Source: Sanguibacter suarezii NBRC 16159
Lineage (GTDB): Bacteria > Actinomycetota > Actinomycetes > Actinomycetales > Cellulomonadaceae
NCBI RefSeq assembly: GCF_001552735.1
Contig: NZ_BCRT01000010.1
Coordinates: forward strand, 62,001 to 126,000
Length of the DNA: 64,000 bases
Direction: 5' to 3'
The notes below the pieces were generated by a model. The model worked only from the letters and a program-made list of their open reading frames with translations. It did no database searches and was not told the origin of the DNA. This document shows positions 1-8,777 of this stretch, piece after piece. A program made the position numbers and the translations under genes. Positions within the stretch are counted from its first letter, which is position 1, and every line of letters starts with the position of its first letter.

Positions 1-1
1 C

Positions 2-988
2 GGGATCTCCCGCTCGGGGCAGTGGGTGCTGGCCGCCGACGACCCCGACCACTGGGCCATCACCGAGGGGCACCTGCCTGAGGTGGTCGCCGACGACTCC
101 GAGGTGCTGCTGCCGATGGCCGTGGGGCAGAGCGCGCTGCGCGAGCTCGTCCCCGGCGAGCTCCCCGCGATCCTGGGCGACGTCGACGTCGTGTTCCCGC
201 TGCTGCACGGGCCCTTCGGTGAGGACGGCACCCTGCAGGGGATGCTCGAGCTCGCCGACGTCCGGTACGTCGGCGCCGGGGTGCTCGCCTCCGCCGTCGG
301 CATGGACAAGCACTTCATGAAGCTCGTGCTGGCCGGTCAGGGACTGCCCATCGCCCCGTTCACGGTCATCCGCCCCGGGGAGTGGGACACCAACCCCAAG
401 GCCTGGACGGAGTCCATCGCGAACCTCGGGCTGCCGGTCTTCGTCAAGCCGGCCCGTGCCGGGTCGAGCCTGGGCATCTCCAAGGTCTCCGACCTGGCCG
501 ACCTGCCCGCGGCGATCGCCGAGGCGCGCAAGCACGACCCCAAGGTCATCGTCGAGGCAGGCGTGGTGGGACGCGAGATCGAGTGCGCGGTGCTCGGTGG
601 CCGAGCCGGCCAGCGGCCCCGGGCCTCGCTGCCCGGCGAGATCGAGGTCACCGACACCGGTCACGACTTCTACACCTTCGAGGCCAAGTACCTCGACGAG
701 GCCAGCGTCGTGCTGAGCTGCCCTGCGGACCTGTCTCCAGAGATCATCGCCGAGGTGCAGGACGTCGCCGTGCGCACCTTCGAGGCGGTCGCCGCCGAAG
801 GGCTGTCGCGGGTGGACGTCTTCGTCACCACCTCCGGCAAGGTCATCGTCAACGAGATCAACACCATGCCCGGCTTCACGCCGTTCTCGATGTACCCGCG
901 GATGTGGGAGAAGAGCGGGCTCGGCTACTCCGACCTCATCACCGAGCTCATCGACCTCGCCCTCGAACGGCCCACCGGGCTGCGCTGA
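2..988 (+). CDS. ddl: D-alanine--D-alanine ligase, 5'-truncated by the window
   Basis: Cytoplasmic ATP-grasp enzyme that joins two D-alanines for peptidoglycan precursor synthesis. The frame is open from base 2, so the start lies upstream; 328 residues are visible against a usual 340-375, so only the N-terminal tip is missing. Visible motifs are HGPFGEDGTLQG, which is typical of the Ddl substrate and nucleotide region, the lysine-bearing VKPARAGSSLG stretch of the ATP-grasp fold, and near the C-terminus VNEINTMPGFTP, which carries the Glu and Asn metal ligands. The stop codon is the first member of a three-fold 17-bp repeat. In many actinobacteria ddl sits close to a DUF3515 gene and thiL, as it does here. 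Confidence 0.95.
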   Translation, partial: GISRSGQWVLAADDPDHWAITEGHLPEVVADDSEVLLPMAVGQSALRELVPGELPAILGDVDVVFPLLHGPFGEDGTLQGMLELADVRYVGAGVLASAVGMDKHFMKLVLAGQGLPIAPFTVIRPGEWDTNPKAWTESIANLGLPVFVKPARAGSSLGISKVSDLADLPAAIAEARKHDPKVIVEAGVVGREIECAVLGGRAGQRPRASLPGEIEVTDTGHDFYTFEAKYLDEASVVLSCPADLSPEIIAEVQDVAVRTFEAVAAEGLSRVDVFVTTSGKVIVNEINTMPGFTPFSMYPRMWEKSGLGYSDLITELIDLALERPTGLR

Positions 989-1036
989 GCGTGCTGGACC
1001 GCTGAGCCTGCTGGACCGCTGAGCCTGCCGGACCGC
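986..1036 (+). repeat. Three tandem 17-bp units beginning with the ddl stop codon
   Basis: Units at 986-1002, 1003-1019 and 1020-1036 differ at one position each. Every unit begins with TGA. Because 17 is not a multiple of three, the three TGA codons fall in the three different forward frames. Confidence 0.9.
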
Positions 1037-1061
1037 TCAGGCCGGCGAGCTCCGGAGGTCG

Positions 1062-1619
1062 TCAGACGCAGCGCTTGGTGACCGGGATCTCGTTCACGGC
1101 GACGGCGAGGTCGACGAGGGCTGCGGTGGGCTGTCCCTCGACCGCGGCGGGCACCTGGACCGTGATGGCAGGGTCGCGGCCGTAGGTGGTGAAGGTCCAC
1201 CCGTTCTCGTCAGAGTCGGTGATCCAGTCGAAGGACGTGTCCACACCGCCGATCGGCACGACGATCTCCTGGCAGTTGCCCACCCCGATGGCCGGCTGGT
1301 CGACGCCGCAGCGCAGCGTGATCGCCGCCCCCGGCTCTCCCCAGGCCGCGGTGGCCTGGCTCGACGCCTTGACCTTGGACAGGCCGCCCACCTCCACGGG
1401 AGTGATGAGCACGGCCTTGGCGCACAGCGGGTTGCCCGCGTCGCTGCCGGCCGGCACGTCGATCGTGGGGCTGCAGGCACCGAGCGCGGCAGCCACCACG
1501 GCCACCAGCGCGAGGCGAGCGCTGCGCGCGCCGGTGAGCCGGCGTCGGGCACCGGTGACGGGGCTGGCGGGGGAGCGGGAGGAGTGGGGCGCCGTGGCCC
1601 GAGAGAGACTGCTGAGCAC
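1062..1619 (-). CDS. DUF3515 family lipoprotein
   Basis: Probable membrane-anchored extracytoplasmic lipoprotein of the actinobacterial DUF3515 family; its function is not known. The 185-residue product has a basic N-terminus, a hydrophobic stretch and a lipobox LGAC with the modified Cys at about residue 49. The start is GTG at 1619, chosen because a TACAGT hexamer (1631..1626) lies exactly 6 nt before it, which suggests a leaderless transcript. An internal GTG at residue 21 would give a more usual signal-peptide length and cannot be excluded. The open frame extends upstream into thiL but that part is antisense shadow. It is divergent from thiL with only 60 bp between starts, and convergent with ddl. 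The family assignment rests on the recognised pattern and on the ddl-DUF3515-thiL neighbourhood. Confidence 0.8.
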   Translation of the reverse strand: MLSSLSRATAPHSSRSPASPVTGARRRLTGARSARLALVAVVAAALGACSPTIDVPAGSDAGNPLCAKAVLITPVEVGGLSKVKASSQATAAWGEPGAAITLRCGVDQPAIGVGNCQEIVVPIGGVDTSFDWITDSDENGWTFTTYGRDPAITVQVPAAVEGQPTAALVDLAVAVNEIPVTKRCV

Positions 1620-1625
1620 GCCTTC

Positions 1626-1673
1626 ACTGTATCTTCCCCGGTATCTTCCCCAGCAACCGCCGCAGGCTAAAGT
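1626..1673. promoter_or_regulatory. Divergent leaderless promoters for DUF3515 and thiL, with an 11-bp direct repeat
   Basis: On the minus strand TACAGT (1631..1626) sits 6 nt before GTG 1619. On the plus strand TAAAGT (1668-1673) sits 6 nt before GTG 1680. Between them the 11-mer GTATCTTCCCC occurs twice, at 1629-1639 and 1641-1651, a 12-bp period that could bind a regulator or be simple duplication. Confidence 0.55.
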
Positions 1674-1679
1674 TGCCAG

Positions 1680-2663
1680 GTGACTGACCAAGAACTCGTC
1701 CGGGACCTCTCGGAGGAGCAGCTGCTCGCCCGCTTCACCCCGCTCCTGCCCACCGCCGGCTCGACCCTCGTCGGCCCAGGCGACGACGCCGCCGTCGTCG
1801 CGGCGCCGGACGGCCGGTTCGTCGTCTCGACCGACGTCCTCGTCGAGGACCGCCACTTCATCCGGACATGGTCGACCGGCTACGACGTCGGCTGGCGTGC
1901 AGCCGTGCAGAACCTCGCCGACTGCGCCGCGATGGGATCACGCGGCACCTCCCTCGTGGTCTCCCTGGTCCTGCCCTCCGACCTCCCGGTGTCCTGGGTG
2001 ACGGATTTCGCCCGCGGTCTCGCTGCGGCCTGCGCAGGTCAGGGCGCAGCGGTCGTGGGCGGTGACCTGTCCGGTGGGGAGAAGATCGTCGTGGCGGTCA
2101 CCGTGCACGGTGACCTGGCCGGGCGCGCGCCGGTGCTGCGCTCGGGGGCGAGTGCGGGCGACGTCCTCGCCCATGCGGGCGTGCTGGGCCGGTCGGCCGC
2201 AGGCCTCGCGCTGCTCACCGCCGGGGTCCCCGAGCTCGACCCGGCGCTCGTGACAGCCTTCCTGCGCCCTGACCCGCCGCTCGACGCCGGCGTGAGCGCG
2301 AGCCTGGCCGGTGCCACCGCCATGCTCGACGTCTCCGACGGCCTGCTGCGCGACGCCGGCCGGATCGCGCGGGCGAGCGGGGTCAGCATCGACCTGCTGG
2401 ACCCGGCTCGGTCGGTGCCCGAGGACCTGGCCGTGCTGGAGGGGGCGGCCACCGAGCTCGGCGTCGACCCGCTCACGTGGATCCTCACCGGCGGTGAGGA
2501 CCACGGCATGCTCGCCACCTTCGCGCCCGGGGCGGTCCTGCCGCAGGGGTTCCGCGTGATCGGCACGGTCAGCGCGGGGGACGGGCCCCGGGCTCCTGGA
2601 CGGGTCACCGTCGCGGGTGAGACGCCCGTCGTCGCGCCCGGGTGGGACCACTTCGCGGGCTGA
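1680..2663 (+). CDS. thiL: Thiamine-monophosphate kinase
   Basis: Phosphorylates thiamine monophosphate to the active cofactor thiamine diphosphate in the cytoplasm, using ATP. The 327-residue length is normal. Family motifs are GPGDDAAVV at residues 32-40 (Mg-ATP aspartates), STDVLVEDRHF at about 50-60, VQNLADCAAMG near 76, GGDLSGG in the middle, DVSDGLLRDA near 220 and GGEDHGML near 265. The start is GTG 1680 with no Shine-Dalgarno; TAAAGT ends 6 nt upstream, so the mRNA is probably leaderless. No TPP riboswitch is visible in the 60-bp upstream gap, which fits a salvage/final-step gene that is not feedback-controlled here. Confidence 0.95.
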   Translation: MTDQELVRDLSEEQLLARFTPLLPTAGSTLVGPGDDAAVVAAPDGRFVVSTDVLVEDRHFIRTWSTGYDVGWRAAVQNLADCAAMGSRGTSLVVSLVLPSDLPVSWVTDFARGLAAACAGQGAAVVGGDLSGGEKIVVAVTVHGDLAGRAPVLRSGASAGDVLAHAGVLGRSAAGLALLTAGVPELDPALVTAFLRPDPPLDAGVSASLAGATAMLDVSDGLLRDAGRIARASGVSIDLLDPARSVPEDLAVLEGAATELGVDPLTWILTGGEDHGMLATFAPGAVLPQGFRVIGTVSAGDGPRAPGRVTVAGETPVVAPGWDHFAG

Positions 2664-2723
2664 GAGAGCGGCCTGCGTGCACCTGCCCTGCTCTGGAGCG
2701 GCGGTACGTCAGGACTGGCGCGA

Positions 2724-3239
2724 TCAGGCGCGGCGGTAGCGGACCTCGGTCAGGCTGGTGCCGCTGTACTCCTCGATCTTCTCGACGCCGTCCGGAGCGA
2801 AGCCGTGTCGGCGGTAGAAGTGACGGGCACGCTCGTTGTCGGCGAGGACCCACAAGGACACGGGCGTCTTCAGGGGAACCTCGCGCAGCAGCGTGCGCAT
2901 GAGGTCACGGGCGACGCCGCGCCCCCAGGCCTCGGGGTCGAGGTAGATCGCGTACAGCTCAAGGTCACCGGGCTCGGCGTCCTCGTCGCGGCTGGGGCCC
3001 AGGCTCGCGAAGCCGACCGTGCGCCGGGCGAACTCGGCGATCCAGGTCTGCCACGTCGGGTCGGCGAGGATGTCCTTCCAGCGCTGCTCGCGCGCGTCGA
3101 CGTCGAGGGAGGACAGATAGTCGTCCGGGATGATCCCGGCGTACGCCTCCCGCCAGGAGGCGACGTGCACACGCGCGATAGACCGCGCGTCGTCGGGGGT
3201 CGCGGTCCGGATCGTCACATCGTCGAATGGGTCCACCAT
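2724..3239 (-). CDS. GNAT family N-acetyltransferase
   Basis: Likely transfers an acetyl group from acetyl-CoA to an amine; the substrate is unknown. The 171-residue protein shows the GNAT N-terminal region (VHVASWREAYAGIIPDDYL, typical of RimI-like acetyltransferases that are often annotated only as GNAT), then the acetyl-CoA loop around YLDPEAWGRGVARDLM near residues 98-113 and the C-terminal ARHFYRRHGF motif near 140. The ATG at 3239 was chosen over longer readings because the homologous domain begins at once and a CAGGCT hexamer lies 6 nt upstream. It is convergent with thiL and stands alone. Confidence 0.85.
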   Translation of the reverse strand: MVDPFDDVTIRTATPDDARSIARVHVASWREAYAGIIPDDYLSSLDVDAREQRWKDILADPTWQTWIAEFARRTVGFASLGPSRDEDAEPGDLELYAIYLDPEAWGRGVARDLMRTLLREVPLKTPVSLWVLADNERARHFYRRHGFAPDGVEKIEEYSGTSLTEVRYRRA

Positions 3240-3332
3240 GGAGTCAGCCTGCCACGAGATGTGCCCAAGGCCAACACTGAAACGGGGCGAGTTGCCCCAA
3301 GTGTCACATCGACGAACCGGTGCGCACAGCAC

Positions 3333-3363
3333 GAAAAGCCCGCCGGACCGAAGTCCGACGGGC
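3333..3363 (-). terminator. Intrinsic terminator of rpmB
   Basis: Read on the minus strand, a 12-bp stem (one G-T pair) closes a TTCG tetraloop and is followed directly by a short T-run. It lies about 30 nt past the rpmB stop codon. Confidence 0.85.
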
Positions 3364-3394
3364 TCGTGTGCTGCGTTCTCCGCGAAGGGAGGAC

Positions 3395-3586
3395 TCAGAT
3401 GTGACGCGTGACCTTGCCAGCCTTGAGGCAGGAGGTGCACACGTAAAGGCGCTTGGGCGCACCGTTGACGATTGCGCGAACGCGCTGGATGTTCGGGTTC
3501 CAGCGGCGCTTCGTGCGCACGTGCGAGTGCGAGATGCTGTGCCCGAAGCTCGGGCTCTTTGCGCAGACTTCGCAGTTGGCAGCCAC
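3395..3586 (-). CDS. rpmB: 50S ribosomal protein L28
   Basis: Small large-subunit ribosomal protein. The 63-residue product starts [10 protein letters not shown], carries the basic [12 protein letters not shown] core and ends VTRHI. Cys5, Cys8, Cys50 and Cys53 form a CxxC-CxxC zinc-binding pair, so this is the zinc-containing (C+) form. Such bacteria often keep a zinc-free paralogue elsewhere for zinc starvation. The ATG follows a CAGGAGAGACC ribosome binding region. It is transcribed alone, divergently from the DAK2-recG-rsmD operon, an arrangement that is conserved in actinobacteria. Confidence 0.97.
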   Translation of the reverse strand: MAANCEVCAKSPSFGHSISHSHVRTKRRWNPNIQRVRAIVNGAPKRLYVCTSCLKAGKVTRHI

Positions 3587-3890
3587 GGTCTCTCCTGATC
3601 GTCGTGCACGCCCAGAGGCGCGAATTCAATGGTCTTTGGGTACGGAGCCACCAGTGCCGGCAGAGTGATCTGACCGCTCAAGCTGTGGATCGCGCATGCC
3701 CTGATGAATGCGGGCAACTTCGATAGAGTAGCCGATCCTTGGACCGCTTCTCAACTACGGCCCCGCACCAGGGCTCGCGGGCCCCGCCGACCGGTGGTCA
3801 GAACTCGTCTCCGTGGTCGTCCGGCAGCTCCGTACGTCATCATATGAGGTCGGGGCCGACGAGACGATCGTGGCCGGCGAGGGGAGAGGC
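3587..3890. promoter_or_regulatory. Divergent intergenic region rpmB / DAK2 gene
   Basis: About 300 bp without a gene. On the plus strand TAGAGT at 3724-3729 is a good -10 hexamer with a weak -35 about 17 bp before it, giving a leader of about 155 nt for the DAK2 operon. The GC content drops around 3620-3730, as expected for promoters reading both ways. No conserved riboswitch was recognised. Confidence 0.45.
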
Positions 3891-5693
3891 GTGACCACGA
3901 AGGACGACGGATCCACGGCACCGGTCGACGACCAGCTCACCGTGGCGACGGTACGGACGTGGGTGGTCCTGGCGATGACTCTGCTCACAGCGGCTCGTCC
4001 GGTCATCAACGAGGCCAACGTCTTCCCGGTCGCCGACTCGGACACGGGCACAAACCTCTGCCTGACCCTCGGTGAGGGACGCGACGCCCTGGACGCTCTG
4101 CCTCCCGGGGCCGGCCTCGAGGACGCCCTGCGCGCACTCGCCCGCGGCGCGCTCCTGGGAGCGCGCGGGAACTCCGGCGTCATCCTCAGCGAGTACCTCC
4201 GGGGCTTCTCCCTCGGCGTGGCCGGTGCGCGAGGCAGCGGCGGGGCGATGGTGGACGCTGTCGTCGCCGGGCTCCTGGAAGCCTCGCGCTGCGCCTACGC
4301 CGCCGTCGGGCAGCCGCGGGAGGGCACCATGCTCACCGCCGGCACCGGAGCCGCGCAGGCAGCGGCGCAGATGCGAGCGACGACCCCCGGAGCGGGCGTG
4401 TGCGAGGTCGTCGACGAGGCCCGGGCGGGCGCCCAGGCCGCTCTCGAACGCAGCGTCCACGAGCTGGACGTGCTGCGCAGCGCCCAGATGCTCGACGCCG
4501 GCGCCTACGGCCTGGTCCTCGTCCTCGACGCGCTCGGGCTGGCCCTGGCCGAGGAGACCGAGCCTGCAGGTCAGGTGCGCCCCGCGGCAGCCCCGGCGGC
4601 AGCGTCCGCGGCCGTGCCCGCCGCTGTGTCAGAGGCTGCTGGGACAATCACCCTCATGGACTCGCTCGCCGTGACCGACCTCGTCCGCAGCAGTCCGCGC
4701 TCGGACGCGGCTGCGGGCGGTCAGCACACCGGCCAGGGTGCCGAGCCTGCAGCAGCCCCGGAGCACACAGCGCTGGACGGTGAGTTCGAGGTGATGTTCG
4801 TCGTCGAGCACGTCGCCCCGGTCGAGCAGATCGAGGCGCTCGGGTCCATGTTGCGCGCGCGGCTGGTCGAGGTCGGCGACTCCGTCGTCGTGGTCGGCGG
4901 AGCGGACGAGCCGGGGAGCCGGGACGGCTCGGTGGTGGCTGGGACGTGGCAGGTGCACGTGCACACCGACGTCCCGCTCGAGGCGCTGCGCGCGGCGCAG
5001 GACCTGACCCGGCGCCAGGTCGTGGTCCGCTGCCTGCCCCACCAGGTCGCCGCGCTCGCCCACGGCGCCCAGCCGGCGCGCGGGGTGGTGGCCTGCACCG
5101 CCTCCCCAGGCCTGGTGACCGAGCTCGCCCGCAGCGGAGCCGTGGTGGTGCTGCGCTCGAGCGCGCCGATCGGCGCGGAGGACCTGCGCCGAGGTGCGCT
5201 CGAGACGAGCGCCGCACAGGTGCTGGTGCTGCCGGCCGACCTGGAGACCGCCCAGCACGCCCACGCGCTGGCTGAGGCGACCTCGCCCTGGCTGGAGGTC
5301 GTGGACAGCGTGAGCGACCTGCACGTGGTCGCGGCCGTCTCCGCCTGGGCGAGCGAGCCTGAGACTGCCTCGGAGGACACCGCTGCCCACCGTCCCCACG
5401 CACCCGGGTCCGCGCGCCTGGACGCCGTGCGGGCCGCGGTCGCGTCCCTGCGGGTGACCACCGTGGACGCAGGGGACCTGACAGCCCTGAGCACCGCGGT
5501 CGCCGCCCTCCTGGACACCGTGCGCAGCGGTCCCGACGCGGTGCTCACCGTCCTGGCAGGAGACCTCGTCGAGGAGCCGGCGCTGCACGAGCTCGCTGCT
5601 GAGGCCGCCCGGCGCCGCCCCGGCATCGAGGTCGTCGTGCTCGCCTCCGGCACGGCCACGGCGTCGTTGGTCATGGGGGTGGAGCAGCCGTGA
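3891..5693 (+). CDS. DAK2 domain-containing protein (YloV/FakA-like)
   Basis: Homologue of the DAK2 (dihydroxyacetone kinase phosphatase-like) proteins, which in Firmicutes are FakA, the ATP-binding subunit of fatty acid kinase. The start GTG 3891 has a GGGGAG ribosome binding site 6-10 nt upstream; an in-frame GTG at 3813 would add 26 residues without domain homology. Residues 43-55 carry NVFPVADSDTGTN, the nucleotide-binding aspartates; ARGNSGVILSEYLRGF follows near residue 92. A variable Ala-rich stretch near 230-300 separates DAK2 from the C-terminal half, which resembles the YloV C-terminal region. At about 600 residues it is slightly long. It overlaps recG by 4 bp (GTGA), so the two are translationally coupled. 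No FakB (DegV-family) gene is in the window; the fatty acid kinase role is inference. Confidence 0.88.
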   Translation: MTTKDDGSTAPVDDQLTVATVRTWVVLAMTLLTAARPVINEANVFPVADSDTGTNLCLTLGEGRDALDALPPGAGLEDALRALARGALLGARGNSGVILSEYLRGFSLGVAGARGSGGAMVDAVVAGLLEASRCAYAAVGQPREGTMLTAGTGAAQAAAQMRATTPGAGVCEVVDEARAGAQAALERSVHELDVLRSAQMLDAGAYGLVLVLDALGLALAEETEPAGQVRPAAAPAAASAAVPAAVSEAAGTITLMDSLAVTDLVRSSPRSDAAAGGQHTGQGAEPAAAPEHTALDGEFEVMFVVEHVAPVEQIEALGSMLRARLVEVGDSVVVVGGADEPGSRDGSVVAGTWQVHVHTDVPLEALRAAQDLTRRQVVVRCLPHQVAALAHGAQPARGVVACTASPGLVTELARSGAVVVLRSSAPIGAEDLRRGALETSAAQVLVLPADLETAQHAHALAEATSPWLEVVDSVSDLHVVAAVSAWASEPETASEDTAAHRPHAPGSARLDAVRAAVASLRVTTVDAGDLTALSTAVAALLDTVRSGPDAVLTVLAGDLVEEPALHELAAEAARRRPGIEVVVLASGTATASLVMGVEQP

Positions 5694-8134
5694 GCGCCGA
5701 CCGTACCCCTCGCCCAGAGGTCATCGTCCTGACGGGCCCGCACGGGGACCAGCTGAGTCACGGGGACACGCCCGCTCACGGGAGCAAGTCGAGCCACGCG
5801 ACCACAGAGATGGCGCCGTGGACGGGGACCGCCGCCACCACTCGCCTGCAGGAGCCCTTGACCAAGGTGCTGGGGGAGGCGAAGAACAAGGACCGGTACG
5901 CCAAGCTCGGCCTGGGGACGGTCGGCGACCTCCTGCGGTACTACCCCCGCCGGTACGGCGAGCCCGGGACCATGACGGACCTGTCCAGCCTCGTGGTCGG
6001 TGAGCACGTGACGGTCATGGCGCGGGTGGTCAAGACCTCCGTGCGCACCATGGCCTCGCGCGGTGGGGCGATGCTCCAGGCCGTGGTCACCGACGGCACC
6101 CACGACCTCTCGCTGACCTTCTTCGCCAAGAGCGTGGGCGCCCTGCGCGGGCACGAGTTCAAGCTGCGCCCGGGGCTCACCGGTCTGTTCACCGGGATCG
6201 TCTCGGAGTACCAGCGCACCCGCCAGCTCACCCACCCGGACTACTTCTTCCTCGGGGTAGACACCGAGAACGAGGAGACCGCCCGCGCCCGGGCGAGCCG
6301 GATCATCCCGATCTACCCGGCCAATGCCGCGATCCCGTCGTGGAAGATCGCCCGCTGCGTCTCGGTGGTCCTGGACCCGCTGACCCCTCAGGACGTCCCG
6401 GACCCCATCCCACAGGAGATCCGCCGGCGCCGGCACCTCGTCGACCTGCACCAGGCCTACCTCGACATCCACCAGCCCCAGGACCTCGACCAGGTGGCCC
6501 GCGGCATCCGGCGGATGCGGTACGAAGAGGCCTTCGTGCTGCAGACCGCCCTGGCCCAGCGTCGGTCGCGCGCCTCCCAGCTCGAGGCGGTCTCGCGCCC
6601 GCTGCTGCTCGCCGACGGTGACCGACCCAGCATCCTGCACGACTTCGACGCGGCCCTGCCCTTCACCCTCACCGCCGGTCAGCGCGCGGTGGGCCAGGAG
6701 ATCGCCGAGGACCTGTCCTCCACCCGACCGATGCAGCGCCTGCTGCAGGGAGAGGTGGGCTCAGGCAAGACCGTCGTCGCGCTGCGGGCCATGCTCCAGG
6801 TGGTCGACGCCGGCGGCCAGGCCGCCCTGCTCGCCCCGACCGAGGTGCTCGCCGCCCAGCACGCCCGGACGCTGACCACGCTGCTCGGAGACCTGGCCGC
6901 CGGCGGGCTGCTCGGCGGGGCCTCGCACGGTACGCGCGTCGCCCTGCTCACCGGGTCCCAGAACGCCAAGGACCGCAAGCAGAACCTCCTGGACGCTGCG
7001 AGCGGCGCGGCCGGGATCGTCGTGGGCACGCACGCGCTGTTCAGCGCCGGTGTGCAGTTCGCCGAGCTGGGTCTGGTGGTCGTCGACGAGCAGCACCGTT
7101 TCGGTGTGGAGCAGCGCGACGCGCTCCGGGCCAAGGCGGCCAAGGTCCCGCACCTGCTCGTCATGACGGCCACCCCGATCCCACGGACCGTGGCCATGAC
7201 GGTCTTCGGCGACCTGGAGACGTCCACGCTGCGTGAGATCCCGTCCGGGCGGGCCGGCGTGGTCACCCATGTGGTCCCCGCCGGCAAGCCGTCGTGGATG
7301 AACCGCACGTGGTCGCGGGTCCGGGACGAGATCGCCTCCGGGCGACAGGCCTACGTCGTCTGTGCACGGATCACCGCCGACGACGGCGGCGCCGACGACG
7401 TGGACCTGGACGGCTCGGACATCGAGAGCGAGGACGACACCGCCGGGACCACGGCGCCCGGGCGCACCACGCGTCCGCTGCGGGCGGTCTACGAGGTCGC
7501 CGAGGAGCTGCGCAACCACCCGGCGCTCGCGGGCGTGCGGATCGGCATCCTGCACGGTCAGCTCCCCCCGGCGGAGAAGGAGGCGACGATGGCGGCCTTC
7601 ACGGCCGGGCAGATCGACCTGCTCGTCTCCACCACGGTCATCGAGGTCGGCGTGGACGTCCCGCGGGCGACGGCGATGGTGGTGCTGGACGCCGACCGCT
7701 TCGGGCTGTCCCAGCTGCACCAGCTGCGCGGGCGGGTCGGTCGAGGTGACCACGCCGGCATCTGCCTGCTCGTCTCGGCGATCCCCGAGGAGGAGCTGCT
7801 CCCGGTCGGAGCCAGCCCCGCCGCCTTCGAGGCGGCCTCGCCCGCGAGCCAGCGGCTGGCGACCCTGGCGGGTACCGCCGACGGCTTCGAGCTGGCGGCG
7901 GCGGACATCTCCCTGCGGCGGGAGGGTGACGTGCTCGGCTCCGCCCAGTCCGGGCGGTCGAGCTCGCTGCGCCTGCTGCGGGTGGCCAAGGACGGCACGG
8001 TCATCGAGGCGGCACGCGAGGACGCCAGTGAGATCGTCGACCGCGACCCCGAGCTCGCCGACCACCCCGTGCTGCGTGAGGCGATCGCCGAGCGCCTGCC
8101 GCAGGAGCGTGCCGAGTTCCTCGAGCGCACCTGA
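5690..8134 (+). CDS. recG: ATP-dependent DNA helicase RecG
   Basis: Branch-migration helicase that regresses stalled replication forks and processes Holliday junctions. The order is an N-terminal extension, a wedge/OB domain (about residues 90-200), then two helicase lobes. Walker A GEVGSGKT lies near residue 354, the DEQH box VVDEQHRFGVEQR near 465, and QLRGRVGRG (motif VI) near 681. The 814 residues are at the long end for RecG: about 50 N-terminal residues rich in Ser, His and Gly precede the conserved part, and an acidic insert (DDVDLDGSDIESEDD) sits in lobe two near residue 570. An ATG at residue 41 is an alternative start, but GTG 5690 overlapping the upstream stop supports coupling to the DAK2 gene. 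Confidence 0.95.
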   Translation: MSADRTPRPEVIVLTGPHGDQLSHGDTPAHGSKSSHATTEMAPWTGTAATTRLQEPLTKVLGEAKNKDRYAKLGLGTVGDLLRYYPRRYGEPGTMTDLSSLVVGEHVTVMARVVKTSVRTMASRGGAMLQAVVTDGTHDLSLTFFAKSVGALRGHEFKLRPGLTGLFTGIVSEYQRTRQLTHPDYFFLGVDTENEETARARASRIIPIYPANAAIPSWKIARCVSVVLDPLTPQDVPDPIPQEIRRRRHLVDLHQAYLDIHQPQDLDQVARGIRRMRYEEAFVLQTALAQRRSRASQLEAVSRPLLLADGDRPSILHDFDAALPFTLTAGQRAVGQEIAEDLSSTRPMQRLLQGEVGSGKTVVALRAMLQVVDAGGQAALLAPTEVLAAQHARTLTTLLGDLAAGGLLGGASHGTRVALLTGSQNAKDRKQNLLDAASGAAGIVVGTHALFSAGVQFAELGLVVVDEQHRFGVEQRDALRAKAAKVPHLLVMTATPIPRTVAMTVFGDLETSTLREIPSGRAGVVTHVVPAGKPSWMNRTWSRVRDEIASGRQAYVVCARITADDGGADDVDLDGSDIESEDDTAGTTAPGRTTRPLRAVYEVAEELRNHPALAGVRIGILHGQLPPAEKEATMAAFTAGQIDLLVSTTVIEVGVDVPRATAMVVLDADRFGLSQLHQLRGRVGRGDHAGICLLVSAIPEEELLPVGASPAAFEAASPASQRLATLAGTADGFELAAADISLRREGDVLGSAQSGRSSSLRLLRVAKDGTVIEAAREDASEIVDRDPELADHPVLREAIAERLPQERAEFLERT

Positions 8135-8162
8135 GCCGCGGGGGCGTGGGTAGGCTGGCCCC

Positions 8163-8738
8163 GTGACAAGGATCGTGGCGGGCAGCGTAGGTGGCAGAAC
8201 TCTCGAGGTCCCCCCGCGCGGGACCCGTCCGACCAGCGACCGGGTCCGGGAGGCGATCTTCTCGCGGCTCGAGCACTACGACGTGCTCGACGGCGCCCGC
8301 GTGCTCGACCTGTACGCCGGGTCCGGCGCGCTCGGCCTGGAGGCGGCGAGCCGCGGGGCGGTCGAGGTCGTCCTCGTGGAGGCAGCCGCCTCCGCCGCCC
8401 AGGTCTGCGCCCGCAACGCGGCGACCCTGGGCCTGACGGGCGTGCAGGTGGTCACCGACAAGGCCGAGCGGTTCGTCCGGGGCGACCGGGACCGCGCTTG
8501 GGACCTCGTCTTCCTCGACCCGCCCTACGACGTCACCGACGCCGACGTGGCCACCGTGCTGGCGGGCCTGGAGACCCAGGTCTCGCCCGAAGCGGTCGTC
8601 GTGGTGGAGCGGGCCTCCCGCTCGGGGGCTCCCGCCTGGCCGGCGACATGGCGGCTGATCACAGCCAAGACCTATGGCGACACCACGGTGTACTACGCCG
8701 AGCCGGACCGCGAGGCCGAGGGCGTGACGGAGGCGTAG
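8163..8738 (+). CDS. rsmD: 16S rRNA (guanine(966)-N(2))-methyltransferase RsmD
   Basis: Methylates G966 of 16S rRNA using S-adenosylmethionine. The 191-residue protein opens TRIVAGSVGGRTLEVP, has the SAM-binding LDLYAGSGALGLEA near residue 47 and the catalytic LDPPYD near 117, all diagnostic of RsmD. The GTG start has no ribosome binding site; TAGGCT at 8151-8156 ends 6 nt upstream, so it likely has its own leaderless promoter in addition to read-through from recG (28 bp gap). In most actinobacteria rsmD is followed directly by coaD; here two minus-strand genes intervene. Confidence 0.96.
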   Translation: MTRIVAGSVGGRTLEVPPRGTRPTSDRVREAIFSRLEHYDVLDGARVLDLYAGSGALGLEAASRGAVEVVLVEAAASAAQVCARNAATLGLTGVQVVTDKAERFVRGDRDRAWDLVFLDPPYDVTDADVATVLAGLETQVSPEAVVVVERASRSGAPAWPATWRLITAKTYGDTTVYYAEPDREAEGVTEA

Positions 8739-8777
8739 CTGACGCAGTGGGGCCGGGAGCTGATGGGGCCGGTGGGG

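Noticed and set aside
1620-1679. TPP riboswitch before thiL
   Set aside because: The gap is only 60 bp, the transcript appears leaderless, and no thi-box sequence is present.
4721-6640. 639-codon open frame antisense to the DAK2 and recG genes
   Set aside because: Composition is typical of a GC-rich shadow frame (His, Gly, Arg, Asp rich without domains), and the opposite strand encodes recognised proteins over the whole length.
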